IMG/VR virus record: IMGVR_UViG_3300037502_001507
Coordinates: 1 to 23,720 of that record
Reading direction: 5' to 3' (one strand)
Source of the DNA: a virus
DNA length: 23,720 nt
Part shown: positions 7,446-14,883 of the stretch, piece by piece
Layout: every line of letters starts with the position of its first letter
Numbering within the stretch: the stretch's first letter is position 1
The notes under the pieces: model-generated
Databases searched by the model: none
Told to the model about the DNA's origin: nothing
What the model saw: only the letters and a program-made list of their open reading frames with translations
Made by a program: the position numbers and the translations under genes

Positions 7446-9635
7446 TTAAGCTATTAATGTTCCAACCACGGTAACGTCTGTTGAATTATTAACAGTTGTT
7501 ACACGAAGTCTTACATTTGATGCATCAAGATCAGCTGAAACATTTACAAGATTTCCGTTTGTTCCAACAACTGCATATTCTGTAATAGCAATATTATTTG
7601 ATCCATCAAGAGTTACTAAAACCTCTGACACTTCAGTATGCGCTGCAGTCTCAGCCTTAACCAAGAACTTAGCAGAGCGATAATCTGCGTGTGCAAACTG
7701 GTAAGCTGTTACTGTGCTTGCTGTTGGTACAGAAGTTGTAGCAGCAACCTGTGTTGCAACGCTGTTAATATCAATTTCAGTAAAGTTTGGAACAACTGCT
7801 TCAAGGGCAGATACTGCACGAGCATTTGTGAAGTATAGGTTTGTTGATCCCTCTGCAAGTTGATCTGTGTTAGAATCTGCAACACCATTTTCAGCTGTAA
7901 TGCTTAGGGTGTGTGCATTTTCATCATATGTAATCTGAATATTGGTAAGTGATGCATTTTCAAGAATATATCCTGCTGCATCTTTTGCACGATTTTCTGT
8001 AAAGTATTTATTTGTTGTACCTTCAGAAACATCATCTGTGTCTATAGAAGCATTAATATAATCATCTACACGCTGATCTGTATAATATAGATTTGTACCT
8101 TCAGCAATGTCTGATGTAGTTAAATTATCTATTGTTGTATTAACACCATTAATGGCACCATCTACATAGTTCTTAGTAGCAGCATCTTGTGCTGATGTCG
8201 GCTCTTCAAGATTTTCAATTGTATATGTGTTTGCCGCATCAATATTTGCACTAAGTAATGTTCCAGAGCCAAGGGTCTTATTTGTAAGAGTCTGTGTATC
8301 TGAAGTTCCAACTACAGTTCCAGTAACGCCATGAACGCTTGATGTTAAATCAATGTGTGCATCTAGCTCTGTATCAACATAAGTTCTTGTAGCCGTAACT
8401 GTTTCATCAATTTCAAATGTATTGCCGTCAAGTGTTAATCCATTTCCAGCAAGATATGTTCCAGCACCAGAGAACTGGCTGAAATAAATTGGATCTGTTC
8501 CAATTGTAGTTACCCCAGTTGCTGTCTGAACCCAGCCAGTGTTATCGTTGCTGTTACCTCCAGTTACGAAGATAAAGTCACCGCCATCCACTTCTGCTGG
8601 TGCATCAAAGTCTGCTGCACGAAGAGCAGACCCTGATGGCTGAACTTCGTAAATACCGTTTTCTGCAGCATTTGTCTGGTTCTTTACAAGAACACGATTT
8701 CCAGATGCTAATGTAACTCCATCAATTGTATCGCCAACCATTAGGTCATTAGCAATGCTGATATTTGTTGTAGTAGCAGCTACTGCTGATGGATGAACAT
8801 GTAAACCTTCAGAAACTGAATCAACATATGCCTTGGTTGCTGCATCTGTTGAGCTAGATGGATCACTAAGATTTGTGATTCTATATGTTCCTGCATCAAG
8901 ATTTGATCCAAGTGTTTTATTAGATATAGTCTGTGTATCCGTTGTACCTACAACGTCTCCAGTAACTCCGTGTATTCCAGATGAAGCGTTGTGTGTGCTA
9001 ATTGCATTTGTAAGGTCTGTTTCTGTAGCAACAATAGTATCATCTATCTGAATTGCTCCGCCAACAGAAAATTCAAGCCCATTACCAAGATGTGCAGAAA
9101 ATTCTCCAGTGTTGCTGTCGTAGTTTAAGCCATCTCCATTAGAAACAGCATCACGAACACGAGCATCTGTATAGTACTTATTTGTTGCACCTTCTGAAAC
9201 ATCGTCAGTGTCAATAGAGTTATTGATATAATCATCTACTCTTTGGTCTGTATAATATTTGTTTGTTGTGCCTTCTGAAAGATCATCTGTATCTAAATTT
9301 GTTTGTACATGTGTTGTAACACGTGCATCTGTATAATACAGGTTTGTTCCTTCTGATAAATCTCCAGTATCATGATTTGAAAGATCAGAAACTGTACCAG
9401 TTACATCACCAGTTAGATCTGCTGTAATTGTTCCAGCAGCAAAATTGCCTGAGCCATCACGCTTTACAACTGTATCTGGTGTATTGTTTGGTGTTGCAGT
9501 TCCGCCAATAAGACCAACAATGTAGTCTTGGTCGTCCTGCTTTTTTGTAAGAATGTCATAGTTGTTGATGGTACCTGTTGTGCCTTCAACAATCAGACCA
9601 TTTTTTACCTTAAAGTCTTTTGCGACTGTTGCCAT
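7446..9635 (-). CDS. Long tail fibre, SEGTxxYYTDxRV repeats
   Basis: 729 residues. An attachment module MATVAKDFKVKNGLIV (1-16) is followed by six SEGT..YYTD.RV-type repeats (about 92-106, 119-133, 145-160, 510-523, 536-550, 593-607), a repeat typical of phage and phage-like fibre shafts. Two TQT.(S/T)NKTLGS units (about 233 and 447) each lead into a DAATK.YVD element. Between them (about 275-390) is a domain with ASGNRVLVKNQTNAAENGIY and a GWVQTATG segment known from many tail proteins. The last 90 residues (about 640-729) form a domain shared with the next gene upstream, 9654-10100. AAGGAG lies upstream of ATG 9635. Likely the main long fibre of the virion. Confidence 0.92.
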   Translation of the reverse strand: MATVAKDFKVKNGLIVEGTTGTINNYDILTKKQDDQDYIVGLIGGTATPNNTPDTVVKRDGSGNFAAGTITADLTGDVTGTVSDLSNHDTGDLSEGTNLYYTDARVTTHVQTNLDTDDLSEGTTNKYYTDQRVDDYINNSIDTDDVSEGATNKYYTDARVRDAVSNGDGLNYDSNTGEFSAHLGNGLEFSVGGAIQIDDTIVATETDLTNAISTHNASSGIHGVTGDVVGTTDTQTISNKTLGSNLDAGTYRITNLSDPSSSTDAATKAYVDSVSEGLHVHPSAVAATTTNISIANDLMVGDTIDGVTLASGNRVLVKNQTNAAENGIYEVQPSGSALRAADFDAPAEVDGGDFIFVTGGNSNDNTGWVQTATGVTTIGTDPIYFSQFSGAGTYLAGNGLTLDGNTFEIDETVTATRTYVDTELDAHIDLTSSVHGVTGTVVGTSDTQTLTNKTLGSGTLLSANIDAANTYTIENLEEPTSAQDAATKNYVDGAINGVNTTIDNLTTSDIAEGTNLYYTDQRVDDYINASIDTDDVSEGTTNKYFTENRAKDAAGYILENASLTNIQITYDENAHTLSITAENGVADSNTDQLAEGSTNLYFTNARAVSALEAVVPNFTEIDINSVATQVAATTSVPTASTVTAYQFAHADYRSAKFLVKAETAAHTEVSEVLVTLDGSNNIAITEYAVVGTNGNLVNVSADLDASNVRLRVTTVNNSTDVTVVGTLIA

Positions 9636-9653
9636 TTATTTATCTCCTTAGTT

Positions 9654-10100
9654 TTAAGCCTTGAGTCCAATACGTGCAAAACGTACTGTGATAGGCGTAA
9701 TACCCACTGCTGGAGTTACAGTTAAGTTTACTGTAGACCCCACCTTAGAGACGCTAATGGTGCCAATATTCCCATCATTGTCTATTGTGCCATACTCAGA
9801 AACATTTACATTTGTTCCATCAACGAGTATGCTCAATTCTGTTGCATAGTATTTATTATCTCCACTTGATGTCTTAGCAATAGAAACTAAATATTTTACA
9901 AGTCTCCATGTTGTTGCATCAAAGTTGTCTATTACCGTTGCATTTTCAATGCCATAAATTGTATTTTCATTATTGCCGAACGTACCAAGGTCTGTTGATT
10001 GTGCTGCAACGGTATCAATTAAATCTTCATAATCTTCCTGAGTAGGACGATCACCAGTTTGAAATTTGGTTTTTACGAGAGGTAGTGTAGTTCTGGCCAT
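9654..10100 (-). CDS. Small fibre-type protein sharing a C-terminal domain with the long fibre
   Basis: 148 residues. The first 50 include FQTGDRPTQEDYEDLIDTV, a helical segment. The remainder (about 58-148), with LVKYLVSIAK, YYATELSILVDGTNVNVSEY and a VNLTVTP strand, matches the C-terminal 90 residues of the 729-aa fibre (SAKFLVKAE, HTEVSEVLVTLDGSNNIAITEY). This is a beta-sandwich seen at the ends of several phage tail proteins. The protein therefore looks like a stand-alone tip or collar domain on a helical anchor. The ATG lies 6 nt after a TGTTATAAT box with no ribosome site, so the gene probably has a leaderless transcript. Confidence 0.87.
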   Translation of the reverse strand: MARTTLPLVKTKFQTGDRPTQEDYEDLIDTVAAQSTDLGTFGNNENTIYGIENATVIDNFDATTWRLVKYLVSIAKTSSGDNKYYATELSILVDGTNVNVSEYGTIDNDGNIGTISVSKVGSTVNLTVTPAVGITPITVRFARIGLKA

Positions 10101-10106
10101 GGTATG

Positions 10107-10115
10107 ATTATAACA
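10107..10115 (-). promoter_or_regulatory. Leaderless late promoter (TGTTATAAT)
   Basis: TATAAT (10107-10112) with upstream TG lies exactly 6 nt before the ATG at 10100, so transcription would begin at or next to the start codon. It lies within the 23-nt gap after the 75-aa gene. Confidence 0.65.
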
Positions 10116-10123
10116 TATTTTTC

Positions 10124-10351
10124 TTAAAGTATATAGTTAGAATAACCAATAATTTGCAATCCAATGCCAGGGATATTGTTTTGATTGTACCCTGGGATTC
10201 TTATATCTGTAAATCTTATTCTAAATGGAAGAACTTCATTGATTAAAACAGTACCCCTGGATTCTGAAACGGTAGATCTAAAAAATCCATCATTCTCAAT
10301 AAGAACAGTATTAATCTTTTGTTTATCTGTTATTATTGCTCTTGCTACCAT
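10124..10351 (-). CDS. Small conserved phage protein, unknown function
   Basis: 75 residues, basic. The second half contains FRIRFTDIRIPGYNQNN then IGLQIIGYSNYIL, a C-terminal motif that looks like a conserved small phage protein of the tail region. No signal peptide or membrane helix. The ATG overlaps the stop of the upstream gene by one base (TAATG), so it is translationally coupled to the 137-aa WTVVRGDTA protein. A structural role beside that protein is inferred from coupling only. Confidence 0.8.
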   Translation of the reverse strand: MVARAIITDKQKINTVLIENDGFFRSTVSESRGTVLINEVLPFRIRFTDIRIPGYNQNNIPGIGLQIIGYSNYIL

Positions 10352-10764
10352 TATGCAGTAACATCCTCAAGGATAATCATTTTACCTTGAGCTACCGTCC
10401 AAACAATCTCATTTTGTGGCAAAGATAGTTCAATATCAAAAATATCATTTGTTTGAAGAATACCTGATTGCTCTGCTGTAAGAGAAACTGTAAATTCTCC
10501 TGGACCATCATCTGGGTCTGCAACTGGTGTAATATTTAAAATTAATGTTGCATTATCTGTAATTGCACCTGGAGTTACTGGAGCAGATGGTCTTTTAACT
10601 TGCATCTGAATTGTCCAGTCTGCAATTGTTAAAGGATCTTTATTATCATCTGTTACATAAACACGAAATGAAGCGGTGTCACCACGAACAACGGTCCAAG
10701 AAACATATGGTGGTGTTGCACCAATAGAATAATTATCTGATCCTTGCCCTCTAAATGTAGCCAT
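10351..10764 (-). CDS. Virion-associated beta-sandwich protein (WTVVRGDTA family), copy 1
   Basis: 137 residues. The motif GATPPYVSWTVVRGDTASF (about 16-34) recurs in the 131-aa protein at 14883-15278, and both then alternate beta strands (DWTIQMQVKRP, GEFTVSLTAEQSG, DIFDIEL). The layout resembles N-terminal domains of baseplate upper proteins of phages of Gram-positive bacteria (BppU-like), a tentative comparison. It is the first gene of a minus-strand series running left. AGGAGAATT provides the ribosome site before ATG 10764, and TGATATAAT lies at 10793-10801. It is divergent from the lysozyme gene, with both promoters packed into 125 bp. Confidence 0.87.
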   Translation of the reverse strand: MATFRGQGSDNYSIGATPPYVSWTVVRGDTASFRVYVTDDNKDPLTIADWTIQMQVKRPSAPVTPGAITDNATLILNITPVADPDDGPGEFTVSLTAEQSGILQTNDIFDIELSLPQNEIVWTVAQGKMIILEDVTA

Positions 10765-10792
10765 AATTCTCCTATAGTAATAATCTTTTCTA

Positions 10793-10801
10793 ATTATATC
10801 A
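10793..10801 (-). promoter_or_regulatory. Late promoter -10 box (TGATATAAT)
   Basis: Extended -10 element giving a leader of about 22 nt with an AGGAG ribosome site before the ATG at 10764. It faces away from the lysozyme promoter 10-40 bp to its right. Confidence 0.6.
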
Positions 10802-10810
10802 CCATATGAC

Positions 10811-10840
10811 TTGTACTTGTCAGTAGTTTTGTGTTATACT
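10811..10840 (+). promoter_or_regulatory. Promoter of the lysozyme gene
   Basis: -35 TTGTAC (10811-10816), an 18-nt spacer, then -10 TATACT (10835-10840). It is the only sigma70-like promoter with both boxes in the late half on the plus strand. Predicted start near 10847, at the foot of a hairpin. Confidence 0.65.
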
Positions 10841-10846
10841 AGTGCT

Positions 10847-10867
10847 ATGGCACTGTTAAGGTGCCAT
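10847..10867 (+). promoter_or_regulatory. Perfect 5' hairpin or operator before the lysozyme gene
   Basis: ATGGCAC (10847-10853), 7-nt loop, GTGCCAT (10861-10867). The predicted transcription start falls at the first base of the stem, so the mRNA would begin with a hairpin, a known way to protect an mRNA end. Alternatively the dyad is an operator. The ribosome site follows 9 nt later. Confidence 0.6.
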
Positions 10868-10889
10868 ATGCATTTTAGGAGGAAAAAAC

Positions 10890-11441
10890 TTGACAAACAA
10901 TAAAATGCTGGTAGGGGTAATTAGTGGTACGTTTCTGTTAGTGTCTATTTTGGGCGCTATACCGTCACATGCTGCTAAAAATAATTTATCTAAACAGGAA
11001 GCGTCTAGCCTTGCCACCCTCGAGGTGGCTTTTGTGCTATCTGAGGATAAAAATGAAAAAATACTTACTAAGTATGAAAATGCGACAAGTTTGACTGACA
11101 GCCAGTTGGTTGAATTACTTAAGGCGGTAGGGTTCAAAGGAAAAGCTTTAAAGACTGCTTGGGCGGTAGCTAAAGCTGAATCCAATGGTCGTCCATTTGC
11201 TTTTAATGGAAACACCAATACTGGAGACTCCTCATTTGGAATCTTTCAGATTAACATGCTAGGTACTTTAGGTCCAGATCGCAGAGATAAATACGATCTT
11301 GATTTTAATGCCTATTTGTTTAACCCAGTTATGAATGCTCAAATTGTATACCGCATGACAAAAGGCGGTATTGATTGGAGTTCCTGGTCATCTTACAACA
11401 AAGGTGCTCATTATAAATGGTTAAACAAATTTCCTGAGTAA
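10890..11441 (+). CDS. Secreted lysozyme-like cell-wall hydrolase (endolysin candidate)
   Basis: 183 residues. The N-terminus has a hydrophobic segment (about 8-23) ending in IPSHAAKNN, a signal peptide likely cut after SHA. Residues about 80-183 form a lysozyme/lytic-transglycosylase-like domain: AWAVAKAESNG carries the probable catalytic glutamate, followed by DSSFGIFQINML, NPVMNAQIVYRM and DWSSWSSYNKGAHY, all hallmarks of this fold. It should cleave peptidoglycan for lysis or DNA entry. The start is TTG at 10890, fixed by AGGAGG (10877-10882) 7 nt upstream; the next ATG would shorten the basic N-region. It is a self-contained unit on the opposite strand with its own promoter, 5' hairpin and terminator. 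A signal sequence implies Sec export, with the holin-like gene at 15581 as possible partner. Confidence 0.88.
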   Translation: MTNNKMLVGVISGTFLLVSILGAIPSHAAKNNLSKQEASSLATLEVAFVLSEDKNEKILTKYENATSLTDSQLVELLKAVGFKGKALKTAWAVAKAESNGRPFAFNGNTNTGDSSFGIFQINMLGTLGPDRRDKYDLDFNAYLFNPVMNAQIVYRMTKGGIDWSSWSSYNKGAHYKWLNKFPE

Positions 11442-11458
11442 TTAGGAAATAAAAAATA

Positions 11459-11478
11459 CCCCCTCTTTTTTGAGGGGG
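11459..11478. terminator. Bidirectional terminator between convergent genes
   Basis: CCCCCTC (11459-11465), a six-T loop, GAGGGGG (11472-11478), flanked by A-rich sequence on the left and a T-run on the right, so it works in both directions. It separates the lysozyme gene (+) from the small gene ending at 11495 (-). Confidence 0.9.
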
Positions 11479-11494
11479 TTATTTTTTTATATAA

Positions 11495-11680
11495 TTATTC
11501 TGTTATTATATTTGATGGATTTATCCAGGTACCGTTTTCTCTTTTCCATCCAATCCAAGGTTCTGAATCAGTTGATTCGATAATTTCATATATTGGGTAA
11601 ACCAATTCTGCAGATTCTTTGCTGTCTGCCACAATTACATTTATTACTTCATCATTTCTTATAATTAAATAGTTTTTCAT
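11495..11680 (-). CDS. Small fibre-linked protein
   Basis: 61 residues with a compact pattern: MKNYLIIRNDEVINVIVADS, then an acidic stretch, then EPWIGWKRENGTWI. Similar short proteins often follow tail-fibre genes in phages; a fibre chaperone or attachment role is possible but not shown. Ribosome site AAAGGT precedes the ATG. It is the last gene of the minus-strand run and ends at the bidirectional terminator. Confidence 0.8.
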   Translation of the reverse strand: MKNYLIIRNDEVINVIVADSKESAELVYPIYEIIESTDSEPWIGWKRENGTWINPSNIITE

Positions 11681-11689
11681 ATTTTACCT

Positions 11690-12817
11690 TTAGTAGTGTA
11701 TCCAAATTGCTCCACCGCCACCATTCGCACCATTCATGTTAGCGTTATAACCTCCACCTGCTCCTCCGCCGCCTCCACCTACGGTTACTGCATTAGTAGG
11801 ATTTGTACGACCCGAGTTTCCAGTTCCACTTCCACCATTTCCTCCTGATCCTCCCTGTATTGTTATTCCAAATACTGAAGTAGCAACCGAACTTCCACCT
11901 GCTCCTCCACCATTTGCTCCAGATGATCCACCACCACCGCCACCACCTGCAGTTCCTGCTCCTCCAGCACCACCTGAGCCGTTTGATGCAAGACCTCCTG
12001 AAACTCCAGCTGAATCACTTATAAATCCAGCGCCTGCGCCACCACCTCCGCCAGCATTGCTATTAGCATTATTAGTTCCTCCAGTTCCACCATTGTTATT
12101 AGTTTGTAGAGTGTATCCTCCATTATTACCTGATGTTGTTGAATGAAGCATCTGTACAAACCCACTAGATCCACCTCCTCCTGGGGAATTATTTCCAGTG
12201 GTTCCTCCGCCTCCGCCTCCTCCTGCATTTCCATAAATAAATGCAGAATTCCATTGCAAAGAGCTATTTGTTGAGCCAGGTTGTCCAGCACCGCCTCCAT
12301 TACCTGACCATGCACCATTACCGCCACCTCTACCACCTAATACTGTGCCTATTCCAGTTATAGATGTATTTCCTCCATTATTTCCAACTCCCGTGCTTCC
12401 AGTTCCACCAGCTCCAATTACTGCTGTATAAGTTCCTGGTGGAATGTTTTGATATATCGCTAATTGACCAGCACCGCCACCTCCGCCTCCAGATCCGTAG
12501 TTTGCTTGTTGATTAGCACCGCCTCCACCGCCAGCTCCTCCTCCGCCAATCATAATGATTGTATTTAACGCTGCAGTAGATGGTATGGTAAAAGTTGTTG
12601 ATGATGTTATTGTTTGTCTTAAAGTTTGTGAGGATCCAGTATTTCCCCATCCTGCTGAATTACCAGCAGATGTAATTGCTGCCACTGTAGTTGCTGCAGG
12701 TGCAGCGTTTGTTGTAATAGCAGAAGTTATTTGTGCAATTGTTGGAACCGATCCTGCTACAGATGTTGCAATATCGCTATTCTGTGGGCCAACCCCTGGA
12801 ATTCTGTCTATAGCCAT
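11690..12817 (-). CDS. Polyglycine-rich tail-fibre adhesin
   Basis: 375 residues. Residues 1-55 (MAIDRIPGVGPQNSDIATSV, then alanine-rich helix) form an attachment module shared with the 215-aa protein at 13060-13707. A strand-rich linker (about 60-90, QTLRQTITSSTTFTIPS) leads into some 280 residues dominated by GGGG and GGA runs broken by short segments such as GTYTAVIGAGG and FGITIQGGSGG, ending GGGGAIWIHY. This fits glycine-rich phage adhesins, where packed polyglycine-II helices present variable loops at the fibre tip. AGGAG precedes ATG 12817. The composition makes the opposite strand look open, but that is a shadow. Confidence 0.9.
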   Translation of the reverse strand: MAIDRIPGVGPQNSDIATSVAGSVPTIAQITSAITTNAAPAATTVAAITSAGNSAGWGNTGSSQTLRQTITSSTTFTIPSTAALNTIIMIGGGGAGGGGGANQQANYGSGGGGGGAGQLAIYQNIPPGTYTAVIGAGGTGSTGVGNNGGNTSITGIGTVLGGRGGGNGAWSGNGGGAGQPGSTNSSLQWNSAFIYGNAGGGGGGGTTGNNSPGGGGSSGFVQMLHSTTSGNNGGYTLQTNNNGGTGGTNNANSNAGGGGGAGAGFISDSAGVSGGLASNGSGGAGGAGTAGGGGGGGSSGANGGGAGGSSVATSVFGITIQGGSGGNGGSGTGNSGRTNPTNAVTVGGGGGGAGGGYNANMNGANGGGGAIWIHY

Positions 12818-12826
12818 TTTATTCTC

Positions 12827-13060
12827 CTATAACTTCTTTATTACTTCTATTAATTCTGGGGTAATACCTAGTTCAGAAAGTTTTTCATGTACCGCCGCTT
12901 TTGCAGTATCAATTTCTGACTGCTTTGACAAACGTTCTGATTCTTCTGATTCAAATGCAGCTTTATCTGATAGATATTGAGTATACTCGTAATCATTCAT
13001 TTCACGCATAGTTTCTTCTTTTGTATTTACATCTACAATCTTTATAAGTGGATTAGACAT
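12827..13060 (-). CDS. Small charged helical protein between two fibre genes
   Basis: 77 residues. MREMNDYEYTQYLSDKAAFE (about 18-37) begins a charged helix likely to form a coiled coil up to about residue 60, ending LGITPELIEVIKKL. This resembles short tail-fibre chaperones or accessory proteins of phages. The ATG overlaps the stop of the 215-aa fibre gene by one base, and AGGAG lies inside that gene, so synthesis is coupled to the fibre. Confidence 0.82.
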   Translation of the reverse strand: MSNPLIKIVDVNTKEETMREMNDYEYTQYLSDKAAFESEESERLSKQSEIDTAKAAVHEKLSELGITPELIEVIKKL

Positions 13061-13707
13061 TAGTTAGCTCCTAACACAGTTATATTTCCAGCAGAACCAA
13101 AATTTGAGCCCGAACAGAATATTTGCGCTGAACTTATTGAACTTGATGAACTATAATTCCCAAATCCAGTAACCCTATATCTATTGCTAAAAAAGTTGGT
13201 ATCGCCTGTCCATTCAACCAGTTTTGCTGTGCTACTGCTGCTTGCATTTTGAATGCTGAGATCAAAACTTGCAGGAAAACCTGCCGAAATATACATAAGA
13301 GTAAATGAACTTGCGTTTACTTCTTTAGCATAATCAGCATTAGTCCCAACTAAGCCATTCATTCTGTAAGTATATACACCTGATGAATCATTATTAAATC
13401 TCAAATTAAAATTGTGGTTGCCACCATTTTCCAGAATTTCAGTGCAAAGAAATCTAAGATATTTATATCCGTTAAGCCCTGTAATGCTAAGTTGGGTTGC
13501 ATTTGTGGGAAATGAATAACTTCCCAAGTTTGTCCAAGTTCCACCGAATGGTGAGCCAGCATTCGCCTGTACTGTGCTTGTAATCTGAGCAAGAGTTGGT
13601 ACAGATGCAGCAACTTGAGTTGCGATTGTTGCTGCACTTGGTGCTGCAACGGCAGCTGCTATATCACTGTTCTGGGGTCCTACGCCAGGAATTCTATCGA
13701 TAGCCAT
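13060..13707 (-). CDS. Tail-fibre protein, MAIDRIPGVGPQNSDIA family
   Basis: 215 residues. Residues 1-50 are the same attachment module as in the polyglycine adhesin, with a longer alanine-rich helix (AAAVAAPSAATIATQVAASV). Residues about 55-215 are beta-rich (TWTNLGSYSF, LRFLCTEIL, YRVTGFGNYSSSSS) and end VLGAN. Two paralogous fibres thus pair one module with either a glycine-rich or a compact tip. The ribosome region is 17 nt identical (GGAGGTAGTAACTAATG) to that of the gene just upstream, 13728-14030. Confidence 0.88.
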   Translation of the reverse strand: MAIDRIPGVGPQNSDIAAAVAAPSAATIATQVAASVPTLAQITSTVQANAGSPFGGTWTNLGSYSFPTNATQLSITGLNGYKYLRFLCTEILENGGNHNFNLRFNNDSSGVYTYRMNGLVGTNADYAKEVNASSFTLMYISAGFPASFDLSIQNASSSSTAKLVEWTGDTNFFSNRYRVTGFGNYSSSSSISSAQIFCSGSNFGSAGNITVLGAN

Positions 13708-13727
13708 TAGTTACTACCTCCGACTTC

Positions 13728-14030
13728 CTATGCTATTTCTACGCCAGAAATGTGAAAATTAACAGTTGTTGCTGAAGCTAGACCAGTTATTGTATTTGTT
13801 GCAGCAAGAACCTGCTTAAGATCGATAGCTGTTATGCTATTTGCTGCTAAGCTAACTCCTGAAGCAACTGCCACTCCGTTTAGGCTGAGTGTAAATGTTG
13901 CTGTTGAAGCTGCTGTATTTGTTACGATAACGTTTGTTATAACTGTAGTCGTAGCTGAAGGGACTGTATAAAGAGTAGTGCTTGATGTTGAAGCGGCACC
14001 ACGAAAAAGCGCTTTTGATGTTGTAGCCAT
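13728..14030 (-). CDS. Small beta-sandwich virion-associated protein
   Basis: 100 residues rich in T, S, A and V with alternating strands: TTLYTVPSATTTVITNVIVT, ATFTLSLNGVAVASG, NFHISGVEIA. No signal or membrane segment. It looks like a common small phage protein thought to decorate the tail or head; the specific role is unknown. AGGAGGT sits 7 nt before the ATG and a TATAAT box at 14052-14057 gives a short leader. Confidence 0.85.
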   Translation of the reverse strand: MATTSKALFRGAASTSSTTLYTVPSATTTVITNVIVTNTAASTATFTLSLNGVAVASGVSLAANSITAIDLKQVLAATNTITGLASATTVNFHISGVEIA

Positions 14031-14051
14031 TAGTTACTACCTCCTGATTGT

Positions 14052-14057
14052 ATTATA
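14052..14057 (-). promoter_or_regulatory. Late promoter -10 box (TATAAT)
   Basis: Minus-strand TATAAT preceding the AGGAGGT site and ATG 14030, leader about 15 nt. The TG is immediately adjacent rather than one base away, so it is not a standard extended box. Confidence 0.5.
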
Positions 14058-14064
14058 CATTATT

Positions 14065-14787
14065 TTAAGAAACTGCTATATGAATAGACTTTAAAATTAC
14101 AGAAGAATCATTGTCTGTTCTGATCTGTGGTATACCGCCTGAAGTCTGAAACTTCTTGTCCTCAATAAAAAGGGTATGCTGAACAGACATCTCATATTCA
14201 TATTGATATTTTAATACCCCAATATAGCTGGTAGGATAATTATCAGAGTTTTCAACATAGGTTCTTATCCATGCCTCTGTGTTATTAGAAAATGTAGATA
14301 TTTCTAGATTATAACAAATTGTTACAATTGAACCTATATTAAGAGTTTTAAAATTAATTCTATTTGTATTAGAATTCCATAATGATACTGACTCTCTTGG
14401 TAAATATTTTTCTGTAGTATTTTTACCTTTACCGTCGACAAATAGGCTTACCCAACCATCTTCTCCCTTTGTCGCACCAGCTCTAAATGTTTTTAAATTC
14501 TCTGCAGAATAAAGAGCCCATCCTATATTTTGCATTGACGGAGATAAAATATTTATTCCGTCTTTTCCATCCCTGCCGTCTCTACCAGGCTCGCCCTTAT
14601 CGCCCTTTAAACCCTGTTCTCCCTGCGGACCAGCATCTCCCTTTGGTCCTTTAGGTCCTTGCTCTCCTTGAGGGCCAGGTACAGCAATAAACATTTGAGG
14701 ATCAACAATTATAGAGTTGTCGGATGGTAAATTATCAGAGTATTTTTTCTTTTTAGAAGATGAAGGGAAATCCATACTTGTTGCCAT
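14065..14787 (-). CDS. Collagen-like tail-fibre protein
   Basis: About 240 residues. After a lysine/serine N-terminal stretch (KKKKYSDNLPSDNS) comes an unbroken block of 13 Gly-X-Y triplets, from GPQGEQGPKG to GRDGRDGKDG, a short collagen triple helix that trimerises fibres. The rest (about 160 residues) is a beta-rich tip with FRAGATKGEDGWVSLFVDG and IGSIVTICYNLEIS. The start is uncertain: GTG 14796 directly follows the stop of the 28-codon gene and would add three residues, whereas ATG 14787 gives the MATS opening common among neighbours. Neither has a strong ribosome site, and coupling to the upstream gene is likely. Confidence 0.88.
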   Translation of the reverse strand: MATSMDFPSSSKKKKYSDNLPSDNSIIVDPQMFIAVPGPQGEQGPKGPKGDAGPQGEQGLKGDKGEPGRDGRDGKDGINILSPSMQNIGWALYSAENLKTFRAGATKGEDGWVSLFVDGKGKNTTEKYLPRESVSLWNSNTNRINFKTLNIGSIVTICYNLEISTFSNNTEAWIRTYVENSDNYPTSYIGVLKYQYEYEMSVQHTLFIEDKKFQTSGGIPQIRTDNDSSVILKSIHIAVS

Positions 14788-14796
14788 ATGGATCAC

Positions 14797-14883
14797 TTAT
14801 TTCTTTACTTTAAAAACCTTCTTGCCAATTTTAATAACTGGAGGAAGGTTATCTTTAACTGGTGTAACTTTTACTACTGGCAT
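14797..14883 (-). CDS. 28-residue basic microprotein
   Basis: A complete 28-codon gene (MPVVKVTPVKDNLPP, then VIKIGKKVFKVKK). Its ATG overlaps the stop of the 131-aa gene by one base (TAATG) and a strong AGGAGGT lies 7 nt upstream inside that gene. Its own stop TAA abuts the GTG that may start the collagen-like gene. Eight of 28 residues are lysine, and the valine/isoleucine/lysine alternation suggests beta strands; no membrane helix. A small virion component or coupling peptide is possible. The ribosome site and tight packing support translation despite the size. Confidence 0.72.
   Translation of the reverse strand: MPVVKVTPVKDNLPPVIKIGKKVFKVKK

Noticed and set aside
12019-12980. Open frames overlapping the polyglycine gene on both strands
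   Set aside because: They come from the repeated GGN codons; no ribosome site or promoter matches, and they overlap a well-supported gene completely.
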